DNA from: Pontibacter sp. FD36
Lineage (GTDB): Bacteria; Bacteroidota; Bacteroidia; Cytophagales; Hymenobacteraceae
Assembly: GCF_015686655.1 (NCBI RefSeq)
Contig: NZ_JADPMP010000007.1
Span: 124,001 to 188,000, forward strand
Length of the DNA: 64,000 nt
Direction of reading: 5' to 3'
Part shown: positions 1 to 9,575 of the stretch, in pieces
Position numbering within the stretch: position 1 is the first letter of the stretch
Layout of the letters: each line of letters begins with the position of its first letter
The notes under the pieces: generated by a model
Told to the model about the DNA's origin: nothing
The model's database searches: none
Seen by the model: the letters and a program-made list of their open reading frames with translations, nothing else
Program-made: the position numbers and the translations under genes

Positions 1-258
1 GACTCTGGCACTGGCAATTCGTCCGTTCAGGGCGCTGAGTTTGCCGTTGAGGATAGTGAGTTGACGGGTGCGGTCCGCATCGTTTTCGCGGTTGGCTTCT
101 ACGATAGTGCGATCCGATTCCAGCTCTTCCAGTTCAGTTCTTAGTTTCTCCAGTCCCTGCGGACGAACATAATTGGGCACGCCTGCAGGCAGGGCCGCCC
201 GTGGTGGAATGATGGGTGCTTCGCCTGCGTCGTCTTCTTTTACAAATGCTCTACTCAT
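1..258 (-). CDS. GreA/GreB-family transcription elongation factor (N-terminal part, cut by window edge)
   Basis: Only the first 86 codons are present; the gene runs off the left edge. The product begins MSRAFVKEDDAGEAP, then a proline-rich stretch (IIPPRAALPAGVPNYV) and a helix-rich segment with G-L-x-x-L-x-x-E-L-x-x-L spacing, the start of the GreA/GreB N-terminal coiled coil. Gre factors enter the secondary channel of RNA polymerase and stimulate cleavage of backtracked RNA. The acidic tip and C-terminal FKBP-like domain lie outside the window, so GreA and GreB cannot be separated. The ATG at 258 is the only start in frame before a strong hairpin upstream. Confidence 0.72.
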   Translation of the reverse strand, partial: MSRAFVKEDDAGEAPIIPPRAALPAGVPNYVRPQGLEKLRTELEELESDRTIVEANRENDADRTRQLTILNGKLSALNGRIASARV

Positions 259-270
259 GCCCCTTTATAC

Positions 271-308
271 AGCAAGGGAGTGCCGGATGTTTCCGACACT
301 CCCTTGCT
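271..308 (-). terminator. Hairpin between the transglycosylase gene and the Gre gene
   Basis: Arms 271-287 and 292-308 pair over 17 bp with one G-T wobble around a 4-nt loop. The hairpin follows the stop of the transglycosylase gene on the minus strand and precedes the Gre start. No clear T-run follows it, so it may terminate weakly or attenuate. Confidence 0.5.
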
Positions 309-414
309 GGTCAATTAGCTATAAGAGCTGGTGCTATACCATACTAAATCTTTTCTGACTAGTGATGGGTGTAGAAGTATCTGTCTTTTTCAAAAATTCT
401 ATAGTCCGTTGACA

Positions 415-1335
415 TTACATCGGCATTTGCAGCACATACTCTTTGCCAGCTGGCACGGTTAGTTTATAACCTCTGATCCAAGGGTTGTAGAGGCGTAGTG
501 TCTTGTAATTCGTACCCTGTTCGTGCGCAAAGTCGATCAGATCAGGTATGGTGTTCTCCACGGTCACGGCTTTGGCAGGCAGTGGATTGTAGCCATGTGT
601 TTCCGGAACGTCAAATCCATACTTCTGCGGATTGCCCAGAATCTCTTTCAGGGCCAGGATTCGAAAGATGTAGCGGGAGGTCTCGTCGTTCAAATAGAGA
701 TCATAGAATGAGTTCACCTTCTGGTGCTTCATGGCTTTGTCCAGACCAGCCATACCACGGTTGTAGGAGGCGGCGGCATCGGTCCAGGTGCCAAACTTGT
801 TCTTGGCAGTCTTGAGGTAGCGACAGGCCGCCACAGTCGATTTCTGCACATGGAAGCGCTCGTCCACCTCCCCATTCACGACCATGCCATAGCCGCGAGC
901 CGTGTCTGGCATGAGCTGCCAGAAACCAGAAGCACCGGCATGGGAGGTCACTTGTCCGAAAAGACTCTCGGCAAGGGCCAGGTAAATGAAGTCTTCGTGC
1001 ATATCATTCTCCTTCAGGATCTGGCGGATCTCCGGAAGGTAGCGCTGCATACGTTTCAGGGCCAGCAGCGTGCTGGTGTGCAGGTAGGTGTTAGCCAGCA
1101 GTTCGCGGTCGAGACGCTCCGCTACATCCGGCAGGTGCAGCGGCACGGGCTCACCTGCAAACGTGATCGCGTCAGGCAGGGCAGGTGAAGTGAAAATTTG
1201 TCTGTTTGCCTCAAAGGCTCTGTCATTGCGCTCGTTTGGTGTAGCGCTCAGTTTGAGGCTGTTCTCACCGCTTAACTGTAAAATCAGTAGCGGTGCTACC
1301 AAAATCCAACCATACTTTAAAAATTGCTGTCCCAT
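415..1335 (-). CDS. Lytic murein transglycosylase (SLT domain, MltD-like)
   Basis: A 306-residue protein with an N-terminal membrane or signal segment (about residues 8-22) and an SLT lysozyme-like domain at about 110-215. The likely catalytic Glu is E123 in LALAESLF, followed by the family motifs GASGFWQLMPDTARGYG and AAASYNRG. The C-terminal 45 residues (IDFAHEQGTNYKTLRLYNPW and on) look like a single degenerate LysM-type module; MltD usually carries clearer LysM repeats. The enzyme cleaves the MurNAc-GlcNAc bond of peptidoglycan with 1,6-anhydro product formation. The start has a GAAAGGAGC leader 6 bases upstream. Confidence 0.88.
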   Translation of the reverse strand: MGQQFLKYGWILVAPLLILQLSGENSLKLSATPNERNDRAFEANRQIFTSPALPDAITFAGEPVPLHLPDVAERLDRELLANTYLHTSTLLALKRMQRYLPEIRQILKENDMHEDFIYLALAESLFGQVTSHAGASGFWQLMPDTARGYGMVVNGEVDERFHVQKSTVAACRYLKTAKNKFGTWTDAAASYNRGMAGLDKAMKHQKVNSFYDLYLNDETSRYIFRILALKEILGNPQKYGFDVPETHGYNPLPAKAVTVENTIPDLIDFAHEQGTNYKTLRLYNPWIRGYKLTVPAGKEYVLQMPM

Positions 1336-1614
1336 AGCGTGCTCCTTTCTTGTACCTGTATTTATAACCTGAAATCTGAAGATGAATTGTGTTTCAAGGT
1401 AAGGAAAAATGCAACAGGATGCCAGACAAGACCTGCGATTTTTGAGATTGGAAGAGGTATATTATCTGATTTATTAGGTGATAAATCTCCCTTTAAAGCC
1501 AGTTGAGAGACAATGTGGGCAAAAGAACTGCTTTCAGATAGACCTGATTTTAGAATATATAATATATAGGTTTTACAATATTTAGCTGTCTACAGTATCA
1601 GCTTTGTCATTAGC

Positions 1615-2757
1615 TTACTTTCCCAATAAAAAGGTCAGGGCTGCCGGCATGCGTTTGGCCCAGGCCGCTTCGTTATGCTGTGCCTTCTTGTCCAGAACCC
1701 AGATATAGTCTTTGCCTTCCCGGTAGCCTTGCACCTGCAAGGCTGCTAACATTTCGTCTATACCTGGCTGCAGACGGGCTTCCAGGTCGATCCCACCATT
1801 GTCAATATAGAGTTTCAGCTTTTTCTTCTTGCCCTTATAGGCTTGCACTTCTTTTACGTAGTCGATGTGCATGATCTTAAAAGCGGGGGACATGCAGATG
1901 GCCTTGCTGAACACCTGCGGATATTCCCAGGCCAGCATAAACGCCATTATACCTCCAGCTGAAGAACCGCCTGTCAGAGTATGTTTGGCGCACGTTTTGG
2001 TGCGGTAGGTCTGATCAACAAGAGGCTTCAACCTGTTCACTACAAAATCCATGTAGGCGCTGCCTTTCAGCCCCGGCACATACTCTTCCATGCGCTCGGA
2101 TGTGTTGTAAATACCCACCATGATGACAGGCTCCATTTGCCGGTTGCGGATCAGGCTGTCTGCCGTTTCGTCTATGCGCCAGTCCACACCGAAGGAGCTT
2201 GTAGCCGGATCGAATACGTTTTGCCCATCGTGCATGTAAAGGACTGGATAGCGTTTGTTACTTTCTTCGTAGCCCGGCGGTAACCACACAATCAGGTCGC
2301 GGGGCAGCAGGCTGTCTGCTGTTAAGTTGCGGTGATACGCTACCGTGCCGGTGATGCCACCTGAAATTGGCTTGCTGGCTCTCTCCAACCAATGGCTAAG
2401 TTGATGCTGCACGGTGGTGTCACCTTTTAGTTCCAGACTGAAATTCGGCAGCGGATTCCCTTTTTCATCGGTAGCCTCGGTGCTCCAGGAGCCAAGGGTG
2501 AATTTGTATTGCACTGACTGCTCTTTCAGGTATACCGTCTTTTCCCATACCTGAGCCCCGGTACGCTGCATGGTGATGCGGTTGGGCTGCCAGTTTCCGA
2601 GTTCAGGTGTGCTGCCACTCAGGTATACCTGCTGCGAATCTGATAGGGTAGGAGCGTACACCTGGAAAGTAATGCGGATACTGTCCGGTTGTTGCTGCCC
2701 TATGGCAGTGTGGTAAAAGCTAAGCAGTAATAGCAAAGACGACAGAAGGGTTTTCAT
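1615..2757 (-). CDS. Secreted esterase with N-terminal CBM20 starch-binding-like domain
   Basis: 380 residues from the ATG at 2757. That start opens directly on a signal peptide (MKTLLSSLLLLLSF), whereas an upstream start would overlap the next gene. Residues about 25-115 resemble a CBM20 module (ITFQVYAP, VYLSGSTPELGNW, QYKFTLGSW). The rest is an esterase D/enterochelin-esterase-like alpha/beta hydrolase with YPVLYMHDGQN, the nucleophile elbow GGSSAGG (Ser about 266) and a late His in QHNEAAWAKR. It probably hydrolyses an ester (siderophore, acyl sugar or similar) in the periplasm or outside. The substrate cannot be read from the sequence. Confidence 0.82.
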   Translation of the reverse strand: MKTLLSSLLLLLSFYHTAIGQQQPDSIRITFQVYAPTLSDSQQVYLSGSTPELGNWQPNRITMQRTGAQVWEKTVYLKEQSVQYKFTLGSWSTEATDEKGNPLPNFSLELKGDTTVQHQLSHWLERASKPISGGITGTVAYHRNLTADSLLPRDLIVWLPPGYEESNKRYPVLYMHDGQNVFDPATSSFGVDWRIDETADSLIRNRQMEPVIMVGIYNTSERMEEYVPGLKGSAYMDFVVNRLKPLVDQTYRTKTCAKHTLTGGSSAGGIMAFMLAWEYPQVFSKAICMSPAFKIMHIDYVKEVQAYKGKKKKLKLYIDNGGIDLEARLQPGIDEMLAALQVQGYREGKDYIWVLDKKAQHNEAAWAKRMPAALTFLLGK

Positions 2758-2800
2758 AGGGCTTGCAACATGTGATCTGCCGACAAAGATACAGGAAATG

Positions 2801-3751
2801 TCACAGGCAGCGGACGTCAAGCGTAAGCGACTCGTCTGCCTTCAGCTCCATGCTACTCACTACATAGTGACTAAAGGCATTGAGGGCGCTTTTTTGCAGG
2901 GCATGGTATACAGCGTCATTGGGCTGACAACAAATCTGCATGTAGTTGATGCCCCGCTGGTACAATTCAAGCGACACCTCAGGCAAAGTATGTATGTTGT
3001 CCTGGGTAAGATTGTAAATGGTAGTCGTTTTCAACAGAGATCCCACCAGCGGCACATATTTATTTGTTCGGATAAAACGGTTCCCGAGCCAGAGCCCTCC
3101 GCTCAAAACCGGGTTCACTGACTTTACTTTGAGTTGATACAATTTATGCGTGTGCCACAAACCCATACCGCTTTCGTTTACTTCGTAGTAGTCACTCAGC
3201 TTGTTGTCTTCAGTGAAAAGGGATGTATTAAATAAGGTCTCACCGATAGCGGCATTCTCGACCCGCAAGGTACGGGCAGTCGGGAAAGTCAGGTATAGAA
3301 ACTCGTACAGGAAAGTGTTGCGATAAGATTTGGAAAGCAGGTGCAGCATGGTCAGGTTGCCGGCCCGCAGGGTGGTGAACTGGCGTTTCAATCCTTTCGG
3401 GTCGAAGTATCGTTTTCGCACGCAGGTAGCCAGGTCCCGCCCAATGCCCATGTTACGGGCAGAGGGATCAACCAGCACATCGAAACCGAAGCCAGTCTGT
3501 TGCAGCTTTCCGTTGATGCACATGGGTGTCTGTGCGCCTATGCCGCCTGCCAGTACCTTCTCTACCGGCCCAAGTGCGACAAAAGCAGCATAGTCCTCGA
3601 ACAGCTCTGCCCGGGACAAAAAATGATCGCGCATGACTTCCAGCTTGACCATAAAGCCCTGCGGCGACATGCGCTCAATTTCCAATAGCGCCTGTTCATG
3701 TTCCGGCCTATAAGGCACTATCCGGAATTTTGCTTTTTTCCTGGCAATCAT
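2801..3751 (-). CDS. GNAT-fold acyltransferase, function unknown
   Basis: 316 residues without signal peptide. The N-terminal half is a GNAT domain: FRIVPYRPEHEQALLEIE at residues 9-26, then GFDVLVDPSARNMGIGRDLA (acetyl-CoA pyrophosphate loop of R-x-x-G-x-G type). The C-terminal 170 residues do not match a domain I know; the length suggests a two-domain acyltransferase rather than a simple 150-residue GNAT. Its stop lies 43 bp upstream of the esterase ATG on the same strand, so the two may be co-transcribed. No substrate can be proposed. Confidence 0.65.
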   Translation of the reverse strand: MIARKKAKFRIVPYRPEHEQALLEIERMSPQGFMVKLEVMRDHFLSRAELFEDYAAFVALGPVEKVLAGGIGAQTPMCINGKLQQTGFGFDVLVDPSARNMGIGRDLATCVRKRYFDPKGLKRQFTTLRAGNLTMLHLLSKSYRNTFLYEFLYLTFPTARTLRVENAAIGETLFNTSLFTEDNKLSDYYEVNESGMGLWHTHKLYQLKVKSVNPVLSGGLWLGNRFIRTNKYVPLVGSLLKTTTIYNLTQDNIHTLPEVSLELYQRGINYMQICCQPNDAVYHALQKSALNAFSHYVVSSMELKADESLTLDVRCL

Positions 3752-4310
3752 ATCATCATTTTAGCTGCCTTTTATCGCTTATCAGTTATGCATATGAGGT
3801 GGCAAATGGTACACATACTGACTTAGTCCGAACAAGTCTTCTGTAGATGAATTGCAGGGGCCATAAATTAAATTTCCAATCAAACCGCCTACAGCCTGAC
3901 TGAGTATATCGCCAGCAAGTGCATTGCAGCCTGAGGCGCTATTCTCCCGGATGCGGAGCATATAAATTCCCCTGACCGGATAGATCAATAAACGAAAAGA
4001 ACTGCGGCACAAATAGTACAGCCTTAGCCATGATTCGTGTCTTTATATAAAAGCAAACAGGCGTGTAGGCACTTTTTAAATACGATATATTTTGGGAATA
4101 AGTAAATATTTATTTTGATTATTTTTAGTGTGAAATAAAGGGTTTATTTGTGTCAGGTTCCTGCTATTGATTAGAGTCAGGTAAGGGCTTTACTGAAGTC
4201 GGGATGCATTATTGGATACTAAGCTTAACCTGATTTTACAGTGCAAAGGTGTATTTAAACCAAAAAAGCCCTTCTGTGAGAAGGGCTTCTAATGAACAAC
4301 ACATTGTTGG
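3752..4310. other. Intergenic region between the GNAT gene and the nuo operon
   Basis: 559 bp, AT-rich in its middle (about 4060-4150). It holds the nuo terminator at 4261-4288. One 76-codon minus-strand frame (3782-4012) has no recognisable start signal or homology and is not called. I see no RNA gene. Confidence 0.6.
4261..4288 (-). terminator. Rho-independent terminator of the nuo operon
   Basis: Perfect 10-bp stem (4266-4275 with 4279-4288), 3-nt loop, followed on the minus strand by a run of six T. It lies 23 bp past the nuoN stop. Confidence 0.88.
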
Positions 4311-5765
4311 TTATGGAGCTGCTGTTGCAATTAATCCCTGAATTACCTGCAGTAGTCCTGATGGATATACGCCAATGTACACCAGCAGTAAAGCCAATAA
4401 GGTAAGTGTACCCACACTGGCCACATAGATAGAAGGGCGCAGCTTGCCACGTGGATCTGCCTCCGCCTCTGCCTCCGGTTGCTGGAACATGACGGCCACA
4501 ATGCGAATGTAGTAGAACAAACCCACCACACTGTTAAGCGCCAGCATGACCACGAGCAGCCACAACTGTGTATTTACCCCCGCAGCCAGAATATAGAACT
4601 TGCCGACAAAGCCTGCCGTGAGTGGTATACCTGCCAGCGAGAGCAGCATAGCAGTGAAAACCGCAGCAGTCCATGGTCTCCGCCAAAGCAGCGCACGGTA
4701 ATCCTCGAGCTGCTCCGCGTCACGCTCTTTATCCGATAGCATGGCCACGACACCGAAGGCTCCGACAGTCGTGATAAAGTAGGCCACGAGGTAAAACGTC
4801 ACCGCTTCCACGCCCATTTGATTGCCTGCCAAAAATGCCACCAGCAGATAGCCGAGGTGCGCGATAGAGGAATAGGCGAGAATCCGCTTAACATTGCGCT
4901 GTAGCAGGGCTAGCAGGTTGCCTGCCAGCATAGAGGCAATGGCCACAATGGTTAAAATCAGCACAAGGGTCGGGTAACGGAAACCGTCTACTTCCATAAA
5001 GAAACGGATCAGTACGCCCAGTACACCCCCTTTGGAAACCGTGGCGATAAAAGCTGTTACCGGGGCCGGAGCGCCTTCATACACATCCGGTGCCCACATG
5101 TGGAAAGGGACGACGCTCAGCTTAAAGCCAATGCCGACAATCATCATCCCGAAGCCGGTCAGGAGCAGCAGCGGCAGTTCTGTGAAATTGGTAATGGCAG
5201 CCGCTATACCTGCAAACTCCATGGTGCCCGTACTGGCGTAAACCAGTGCCATCCCGAAGAGCAGGAAAGCTGAAGAGAAGGCCGCCAGAATCAAATATTT
5301 TATACCCGCTTCGTCAGACCGCTCCCGTTTGCGCAGGTAGGCTATCAAAGCATAAAGCGACACACTCAGGATTTCCAAGCCCAGGAAAAGCGAAGCAAAA
5401 TGCTTACTGATGACTAGCACACAGGCCCCTATGGTCGCCAGCAGAAGCAGGATGTAATACTCTTCCTTGCGCTCCTCCCGTTGCTCAAAATAGGCATAGG
5501 AGAGCATGCTGATGAGCAGCGCCGTGAGCAGGATCATGCCAATGTAAAACACGCCGAAACCATCTACTACCAGCAGCGGCTCGATGGTATAGCGCCCTCC
5601 ATCCCGCAGCTCAAAGAGCGAGGCAAAAGCAGCCAGAAAAGAGACTGCCGTAATCACATACATGATCTTATGATTGCGGCCCACGGCAATCACCAGCATG
5701 GCCACCAGCACCGCAACGGTGAGGATGAGCAGGGGCATGAGGTGTTGGAAATCTGTCAGTGTCAT
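4311..5765 (-). CDS. nuoN: NADH-quinone oxidoreductase subunit N
   Basis: 484 residues, almost entirely hydrophobic, one of the three antiporter-like proton-channel subunits of complex I. Key features are the central lysine region GIGFKLSVVPFHMWAPDVYEGAP (wrapped by charged residues of the channel) and a second lysine in IKYLILAAFSSAF. Length matches E. coli NuoN (485). It is the last gene of the operon, 6 bp after nuoM, and is followed by a strong terminator. Membrane-embedded; pumps protons together with NuoL and NuoM. Confidence 0.96.
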   Translation of the reverse strand: MTLTDFQHLMPLLILTVAVLVAMLVIAVGRNHKIMYVITAVSFLAAFASLFELRDGGRYTIEPLLVVDGFGVFYIGMILLTALLISMLSYAYFEQREERKEEYYILLLLATIGACVLVISKHFASLFLGLEILSVSLYALIAYLRKRERSDEAGIKYLILAAFSSAFLLFGMALVYASTGTMEFAGIAAAITNFTELPLLLLTGFGMMIVGIGFKLSVVPFHMWAPDVYEGAPAPVTAFIATVSKGGVLGVLIRFFMEVDGFRYPTLVLILTIVAIASMLAGNLLALLQRNVKRILAYSSIAHLGYLLVAFLAGNQMGVEAVTFYLVAYFITTVGAFGVVAMLSDKERDAEQLEDYRALLWRRPWTAAVFTAMLLSLAGIPLTAGFVGKFYILAAGVNTQLWLLVVMLALNSVVGLFYYIRIVAVMFQQPEAEAEADPRGKLRPSIYVASVGTLTLLALLLVYIGVYPSGLLQVIQGLIATAAP

Positions 5766-5771
5766 GGCGTA

Positions 5772-7379
5772 TCAATTTGAAGATTTGGGAATCTGGAGAT
5801 CTGAAGATGGCTTCGCTTTTTTAGACTTTTCCAGCATAGTTGCCTTTTCAGGTATAGTCACCGTTTCATTGTCATCCACGCGTGCAATGGGCTCCTGTTC
5901 TACAACAGATTTGGTATACGCCTGCAGTTGCTCCTGAATGCTGGGGCGGGCGGTATCGAGCACTGGCTGAGGGTAGAGGCCCAACCAGAGAATCATGGCC
6001 ACCATAGGTATAGCGATGAGCATTTCGCGGGCATTCATGTCGGGGAGCGGTTGCTCGAGTTTATACTCTTGGAAGAAGATCTTCTGCATGATGCGCAGCG
6101 AGTAAATCGTGGCCATTACCAGGCCAATGGTGGCGAAAACCGTCAGCCAGTTGTTGGCCTGCCAGGAGCCGACCAAAGTGAGGAATTCGGCGATGAAGTT
6201 ACCGAGTCCGGGAAGGCCGAGGGAAGCCATGACGAAGATGAGCCCAATCACCCCCATTTTGGGAGCCGTGGACCAGAAGCCACCCATCTGCCGGATGTCG
6301 CGGGTATGGAGGCGTTCATACAGGAAGCCGGCGATGATGAAGAGCGCACCAGTGCTCAGGCCATGCGTGATCATCTGCATGACCACGCCTTGCAGCGCCC
6401 ACTCGTTGAAGGCAAACACGCCCAGAATCACAAAGCCCATGTGGCTCACACTGGTATAGGCCACCAACCGCTTGAGATCGGTTTGGGAGAAGGCCAGAAT
6501 CGCTCCGTAAATGATACCAATAACACCGAGCAGCATGGCCCAAGGCGCAAACTCCACGGTGGCCGTCGGGAAGAGCGGCAGCACGAAGCGCAGCAAGCCG
6601 TAAGCCCCGGTTTTGAGTAGCAGGCCCGCCAGAATTACACTACCCGCCGTCGGCGCTTCGGAGTGCGCGTCGGGGAGCCAGGAGTGGAAGGGTACGACTG
6701 GTAGCTTGACCAGGAATGCAGCCAGGAAACCAAACATCAGCAGGCGTGCCGCTTCAGGTGCCAGCGTTGTGTTGAGCAGTTCAAAATAGCTGAAGGTATA
6801 GAGGCCGGTTTGGCTGCCGTGGATGAAATAAAGTCCGAGTATGGCCAGCAGCATAAGTAAGCCCGATGCCTGTGTGAAGATGAAGAATTTGTAGGCGGCG
6901 TAGCGACGGTTTTCATGTCCCCAGATGCCGATTAGGAAGTACATCGGAATGAGCATGACTTCCCAGAAAAAGTAGAACAGGAAGAGGTCCATAGTGAGGA
7001 AAACGCCTGTTATACCTGCCAGCACCCACAGCAGGTTGAAATGGAAGAAAGCTACTTTAGTCTGAATCTCGCGCCACGAAATAAGCACGGCAAGCAAACC
7101 AATAAAAAAGGTGAGCAGCAGCATCAGCAGACTCAACCCATCCAATGCCAGACTGAAGCTGATGCCCCACTGCGGAATCCATGGTTGTGCGAATTGTATC
7201 AACCAAGCCGAACCCAGCACAGGTATAGGATTGGTTAGCCACAGGTATAGCGTTATGCCAAAAACAGCTCCCACAGATGCCAGCGCCACCCATCGGGGCA
7301 GTGTACGGTTTATTTTCCCGGAGATCCAGGCCAGCATGCCGCCGACCATCAGTATCACAATCAGCCAGACCAATATCAT
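5772..7379 (-). CDS. nuoM: NADH-quinone oxidoreductase subunit M
   Basis: 535 residues, antiporter-like membrane subunit. The functionally essential glutamate is in FFWEVMLIPMYFLIGIWG and the channel lysine in AFLVKLPVVPFHSWLPDAHSEAPT. The start overlaps the nuoL stop by 4 bp. The last roughly 45 residues are a charged tail (VVEQEPIARVDDNETVTIPE and on) beyond the conserved membrane domain. Its final dozen residues and the stop codon are written by a degenerate 7-bp-like repeat (5774-5809), so the tail is probably not functional sequence. Confidence 0.96.
   Translation of the reverse strand: MILVWLIVILMVGGMLAWISGKINRTLPRWVALASVGAVFGITLYLWLTNPIPVLGSAWLIQFAQPWIPQWGISFSLALDGLSLLMLLLTFFIGLLAVLISWREIQTKVAFFHFNLLWVLAGITGVFLTMDLFLFYFFWEVMLIPMYFLIGIWGHENRRYAAYKFFIFTQASGLLMLLAILGLYFIHGSQTGLYTFSYFELLNTTLAPEAARLLMFGFLAAFLVKLPVVPFHSWLPDAHSEAPTAGSVILAGLLLKTGAYGLLRFVLPLFPTATVEFAPWAMLLGVIGIIYGAILAFSQTDLKRLVAYTSVSHMGFVILGVFAFNEWALQGVVMQMITHGLSTGALFIIAGFLYERLHTRDIRQMGGFWSTAPKMGVIGLIFVMASLGLPGLGNFIAEFLTLVGSWQANNWLTVFATIGLVMATIYSLRIMQKIFFQEYKLEQPLPDMNAREMLIAIPMVAMILWLGLYPQPVLDTARPSIQEQLQAYTKSVVEQEPIARVDDNETVTIPEKATMLEKSKKAKPSSDLQIPKSSN
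5774..5809. repeat. Degenerate heptad-like repeat over the nuoM stop codon
   Basis: Five imperfect units of the type TTTGAAG/ATCTGGA read on the plus strand. They encode the last residues of NuoM. Similar runs lie at 10851-10881, 26223-26262 and 26437-26470. Confidence 0.5.
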
Positions 7380-9262
7380 AGCAGTAGACTTATGGTTAGA
7401 ATCATAATTGCGCCGACAACCACGCCCATTACATAGTTGCGCATCACGCCGGTTTGCGTTTGTGCAAAGAGCTGATGCAGCCCTTGTGTGGCATTGGCAA
7501 TAAAGGTATAGATGGCATCGATGAAGTCACTCTTATTGATCTTCGACAGGTATACATAAGGCCGCACAAAGAGAGCGTCGTACAGTTTGTCGAAGCCCCA
7601 GCCCGAATGCCAGAAGCGGTGTATCGCCATAGCCGTTTCAGAGCGATGTATGTTCTCAATCAGCTCCGGCTTTTTGTAATAGAAGAGGTAAGCGATGAAA
7701 ATACCCCCCAACGAAATTACTGCTGCCAGCAATTGCAACATCCATTCAAACTGGGTGAAATCCGGCACCACGTTTACTGCCGGCAGGATAGGAGCGAGGA
7801 AGTCGGAGAAGAGCACCACATGACCGAAGTTGTGCGGGAGCTCGATGAAGCCGCCTGCAAAAGACAGCACAGCCAGTATAATCAGCGGCACCGTGATGGC
7901 CATGGTTGGTTTATGCCCGACATGCGTTCGCTCTTCGCCAAAGAAGGTGAGGAACACCATCCGGAAGGTATAGATGGAGGTGATGAAAGCACCCAGCAAA
8001 CCGGCTAGGTATAGCCAGATGTTGCCGTTCTCACCGGCCAGTTGCAGCCATAGAATCTGATCCTTGCTGTAGAAGCCCGCCGACACCAGCGGGAAGGCCG
8101 CCAGCGAGGCAGCGCCAATCAGGAAGGTATAAAACACGACGGGCAATTTCTTGCTCAGGCCACCCATTTTCCGCATGTCCTGTTCGTGGTGCAGCGCCAG
8201 AATAATAGCTCCCGCACAAAGGAACAGCAGTGCCTTGAAAAAGCCGTGAATCATGAAGTGGAACACACCCGCTGACCAGGCCCCCACGCCCAGGGCCAGA
8301 AACATATAACCCACCTGACTGATGGTAGAGTAGGCGAGCACCCGCTTGATGTCATACTGCGTGAGTGCCGCAAACCCTGCGATGAGCAAGGTCACAGCGC
8401 CAATCACGGCTACGGCCATCATGGCTACCGGCGACAGCTGGAAGATCACATGCATGCGGGCCACCAGGTATACACCGGCCGTCACCATGGTAGCCGCGTG
8501 TATGAGCGCACTCACGGGCGTCGGACCCGCCATCGCATCGGGTAACCATGTTTGCAACGGCAACTGACCTGATTTACCGACCGCACCGCCCAACAAAAGC
8601 AGCGCAATGATCATGGCAGTCTCGTTGCCCACGCTCCATACCTGAGCCGCTTCCGTGGAAATGCTTTGGATGTGCAGTGTGCCAAAATGCTGAAAGAGCA
8701 TGAATAAACCGATGGCCATGGCCGTGTCGCCGACGCGGGTGATGATGAAGGCTTTTCGGGCGGCATAGCCGTTGGCAGGCTCCTTGTACCAGAAGCCGAT
8801 AAGCAGGTAGGAGCAAAGACCCACACCTTCCCAGCCCAGGTATAGCAGGAGCAGATTATCAGCCATCACGAGCATGAGCATGGAGCCCACGAAGAGGTTC
8901 ATGCAGGCAAAGAAGCGGGAATAGTCCTTGTCTTCGGCCATGTACTCGGTGGAGTAGATGTGAATCAGAAATCCGACGAAGGTGATGACGAAGATAAAGA
9001 CCATCGAAAGCGCGTCAAGGTGGAAAGCGATGGAGGGACTAAAGCCAGCCACATCAAACCACTGCCAAACTTCCTGCCGGATGAAAGCCGGACGTGCCGT
9101 GAGGTATTCGAAGCCCAGCACCAGCGTGACGGCGGCCGACAGCCCGACACTCCCAACCCCGATGGCCGAGACCAGCGCACGCGAAATGCGATTGCCGAAC
9201 AGCACCAGCAAGAGGGCGCCGGCAAAGGGCAGGGCGGGGATTAACCAGAGTAGTTCTCTCAT
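7376..9262 (-). CDS. nuoL: NADH-quinone oxidoreductase subunit L
   Basis: 628 residues, the distal antiporter-like subunit of complex I. Visible landmarks are LGWEGVGLCSYLLIGFWY (channel glutamate), GKSGQLPLQTWLPDAMAGPT (channel lysine), many transmembrane helices, and a C-terminal extension ending in a last hydrophobic helix (GVVVGAIMILTISLLL) after an amphipathic segment, as expected for the lateral helix along the membrane arm. It overlaps nuoM by 4 bp and follows nuoK by 4 bp. A weak GAAAGGAT leader precedes the ATG. Confidence 0.96.
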   Translation of the reverse strand: MRELLWLIPALPFAGALLLVLFGNRISRALVSAIGVGSVGLSAAVTLVLGFEYLTARPAFIRQEVWQWFDVAGFSPSIAFHLDALSMVFIFVITFVGFLIHIYSTEYMAEDKDYSRFFACMNLFVGSMLMLVMADNLLLLYLGWEGVGLCSYLLIGFWYKEPANGYAARKAFIITRVGDTAMAIGLFMLFQHFGTLHIQSISTEAAQVWSVGNETAMIIALLLLGGAVGKSGQLPLQTWLPDAMAGPTPVSALIHAATMVTAGVYLVARMHVIFQLSPVAMMAVAVIGAVTLLIAGFAALTQYDIKRVLAYSTISQVGYMFLALGVGAWSAGVFHFMIHGFFKALLFLCAGAIILALHHEQDMRKMGGLSKKLPVVFYTFLIGAASLAAFPLVSAGFYSKDQILWLQLAGENGNIWLYLAGLLGAFITSIYTFRMVFLTFFGEERTHVGHKPTMAITVPLIILAVLSFAGGFIELPHNFGHVVLFSDFLAPILPAVNVVPDFTQFEWMLQLLAAVISLGGIFIAYLFYYKKPELIENIHRSETAMAIHRFWHSGWGFDKLYDALFVRPYVYLSKINKSDFIDAIYTFIANATQGLHQLFAQTQTGVMRNYVMGVVVGAIMILTISLLL

Positions 9263-9266
9263 AGCG

Positions 9267-9575
9267 TTATCCTTTCATAAAGTTAGCCGCGTCGCTGTTG
9301 AGCGTCTTCAGCTGGTGATAAATTTGCAGTATCAGCGCCAGACCTACCGACACTTCGGCGGCGGCCATCGTGAGGATGAAAATGAACATGATCTGTCCGT
9401 CGGGCTGTGCCCAGTGGCTCCCCGCTACAATAAAGGCCAGCCCGGCGGCATTGAGCATGATCTCCACCGAGATGAGCATGAAAATGATGTTGCGGCGAAT
9501 CATCACACTGATCAGCCCGAGCATGAACAGCACGCCCGCCAGCATCAAACCGGTTTCCATCGGTATAGCGGTCAT
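9267..9575 (-). CDS. nuoK: NADH-quinone oxidoreductase subunit K
   Basis: 102 residues and three transmembrane helices. The two conserved membrane glutamates are E38 ([16 protein letters not shown]) and E74 ([14 protein letters not shown]), which form part of the central proton-conducting axis. The start overlaps the nuoJ stop by 4 bp, and a GAAAGGAGC leader (9584-9592) lies inside the end of nuoJ. Length matches the family (about 100). Confidence 0.96.
   Translation of the reverse strand: MTAIPMETGLMLAGVLFMLGLISVMIRRNIIFMLISVEIMLNAAGLAFIVAGSHWAQPDGQIMFIFILTMAAAEVSVGLALILQIYHQLKTLNSDAANFMKG

Noticed and set aside
3782..4012. 76-codon minus-strand frame with a Gly/Ala-rich middle resembling a small peptide precursor
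   Set aside because: No leader cleavage motif, no export or modification gene nearby, no start signal and no recognisable similarity.
5928..6620. 230-codon plus-strand frame opposite nuoM
   Set aside because: Antisense shadow rich in His, Glu and Asp, with no hydrophobic core or domain.
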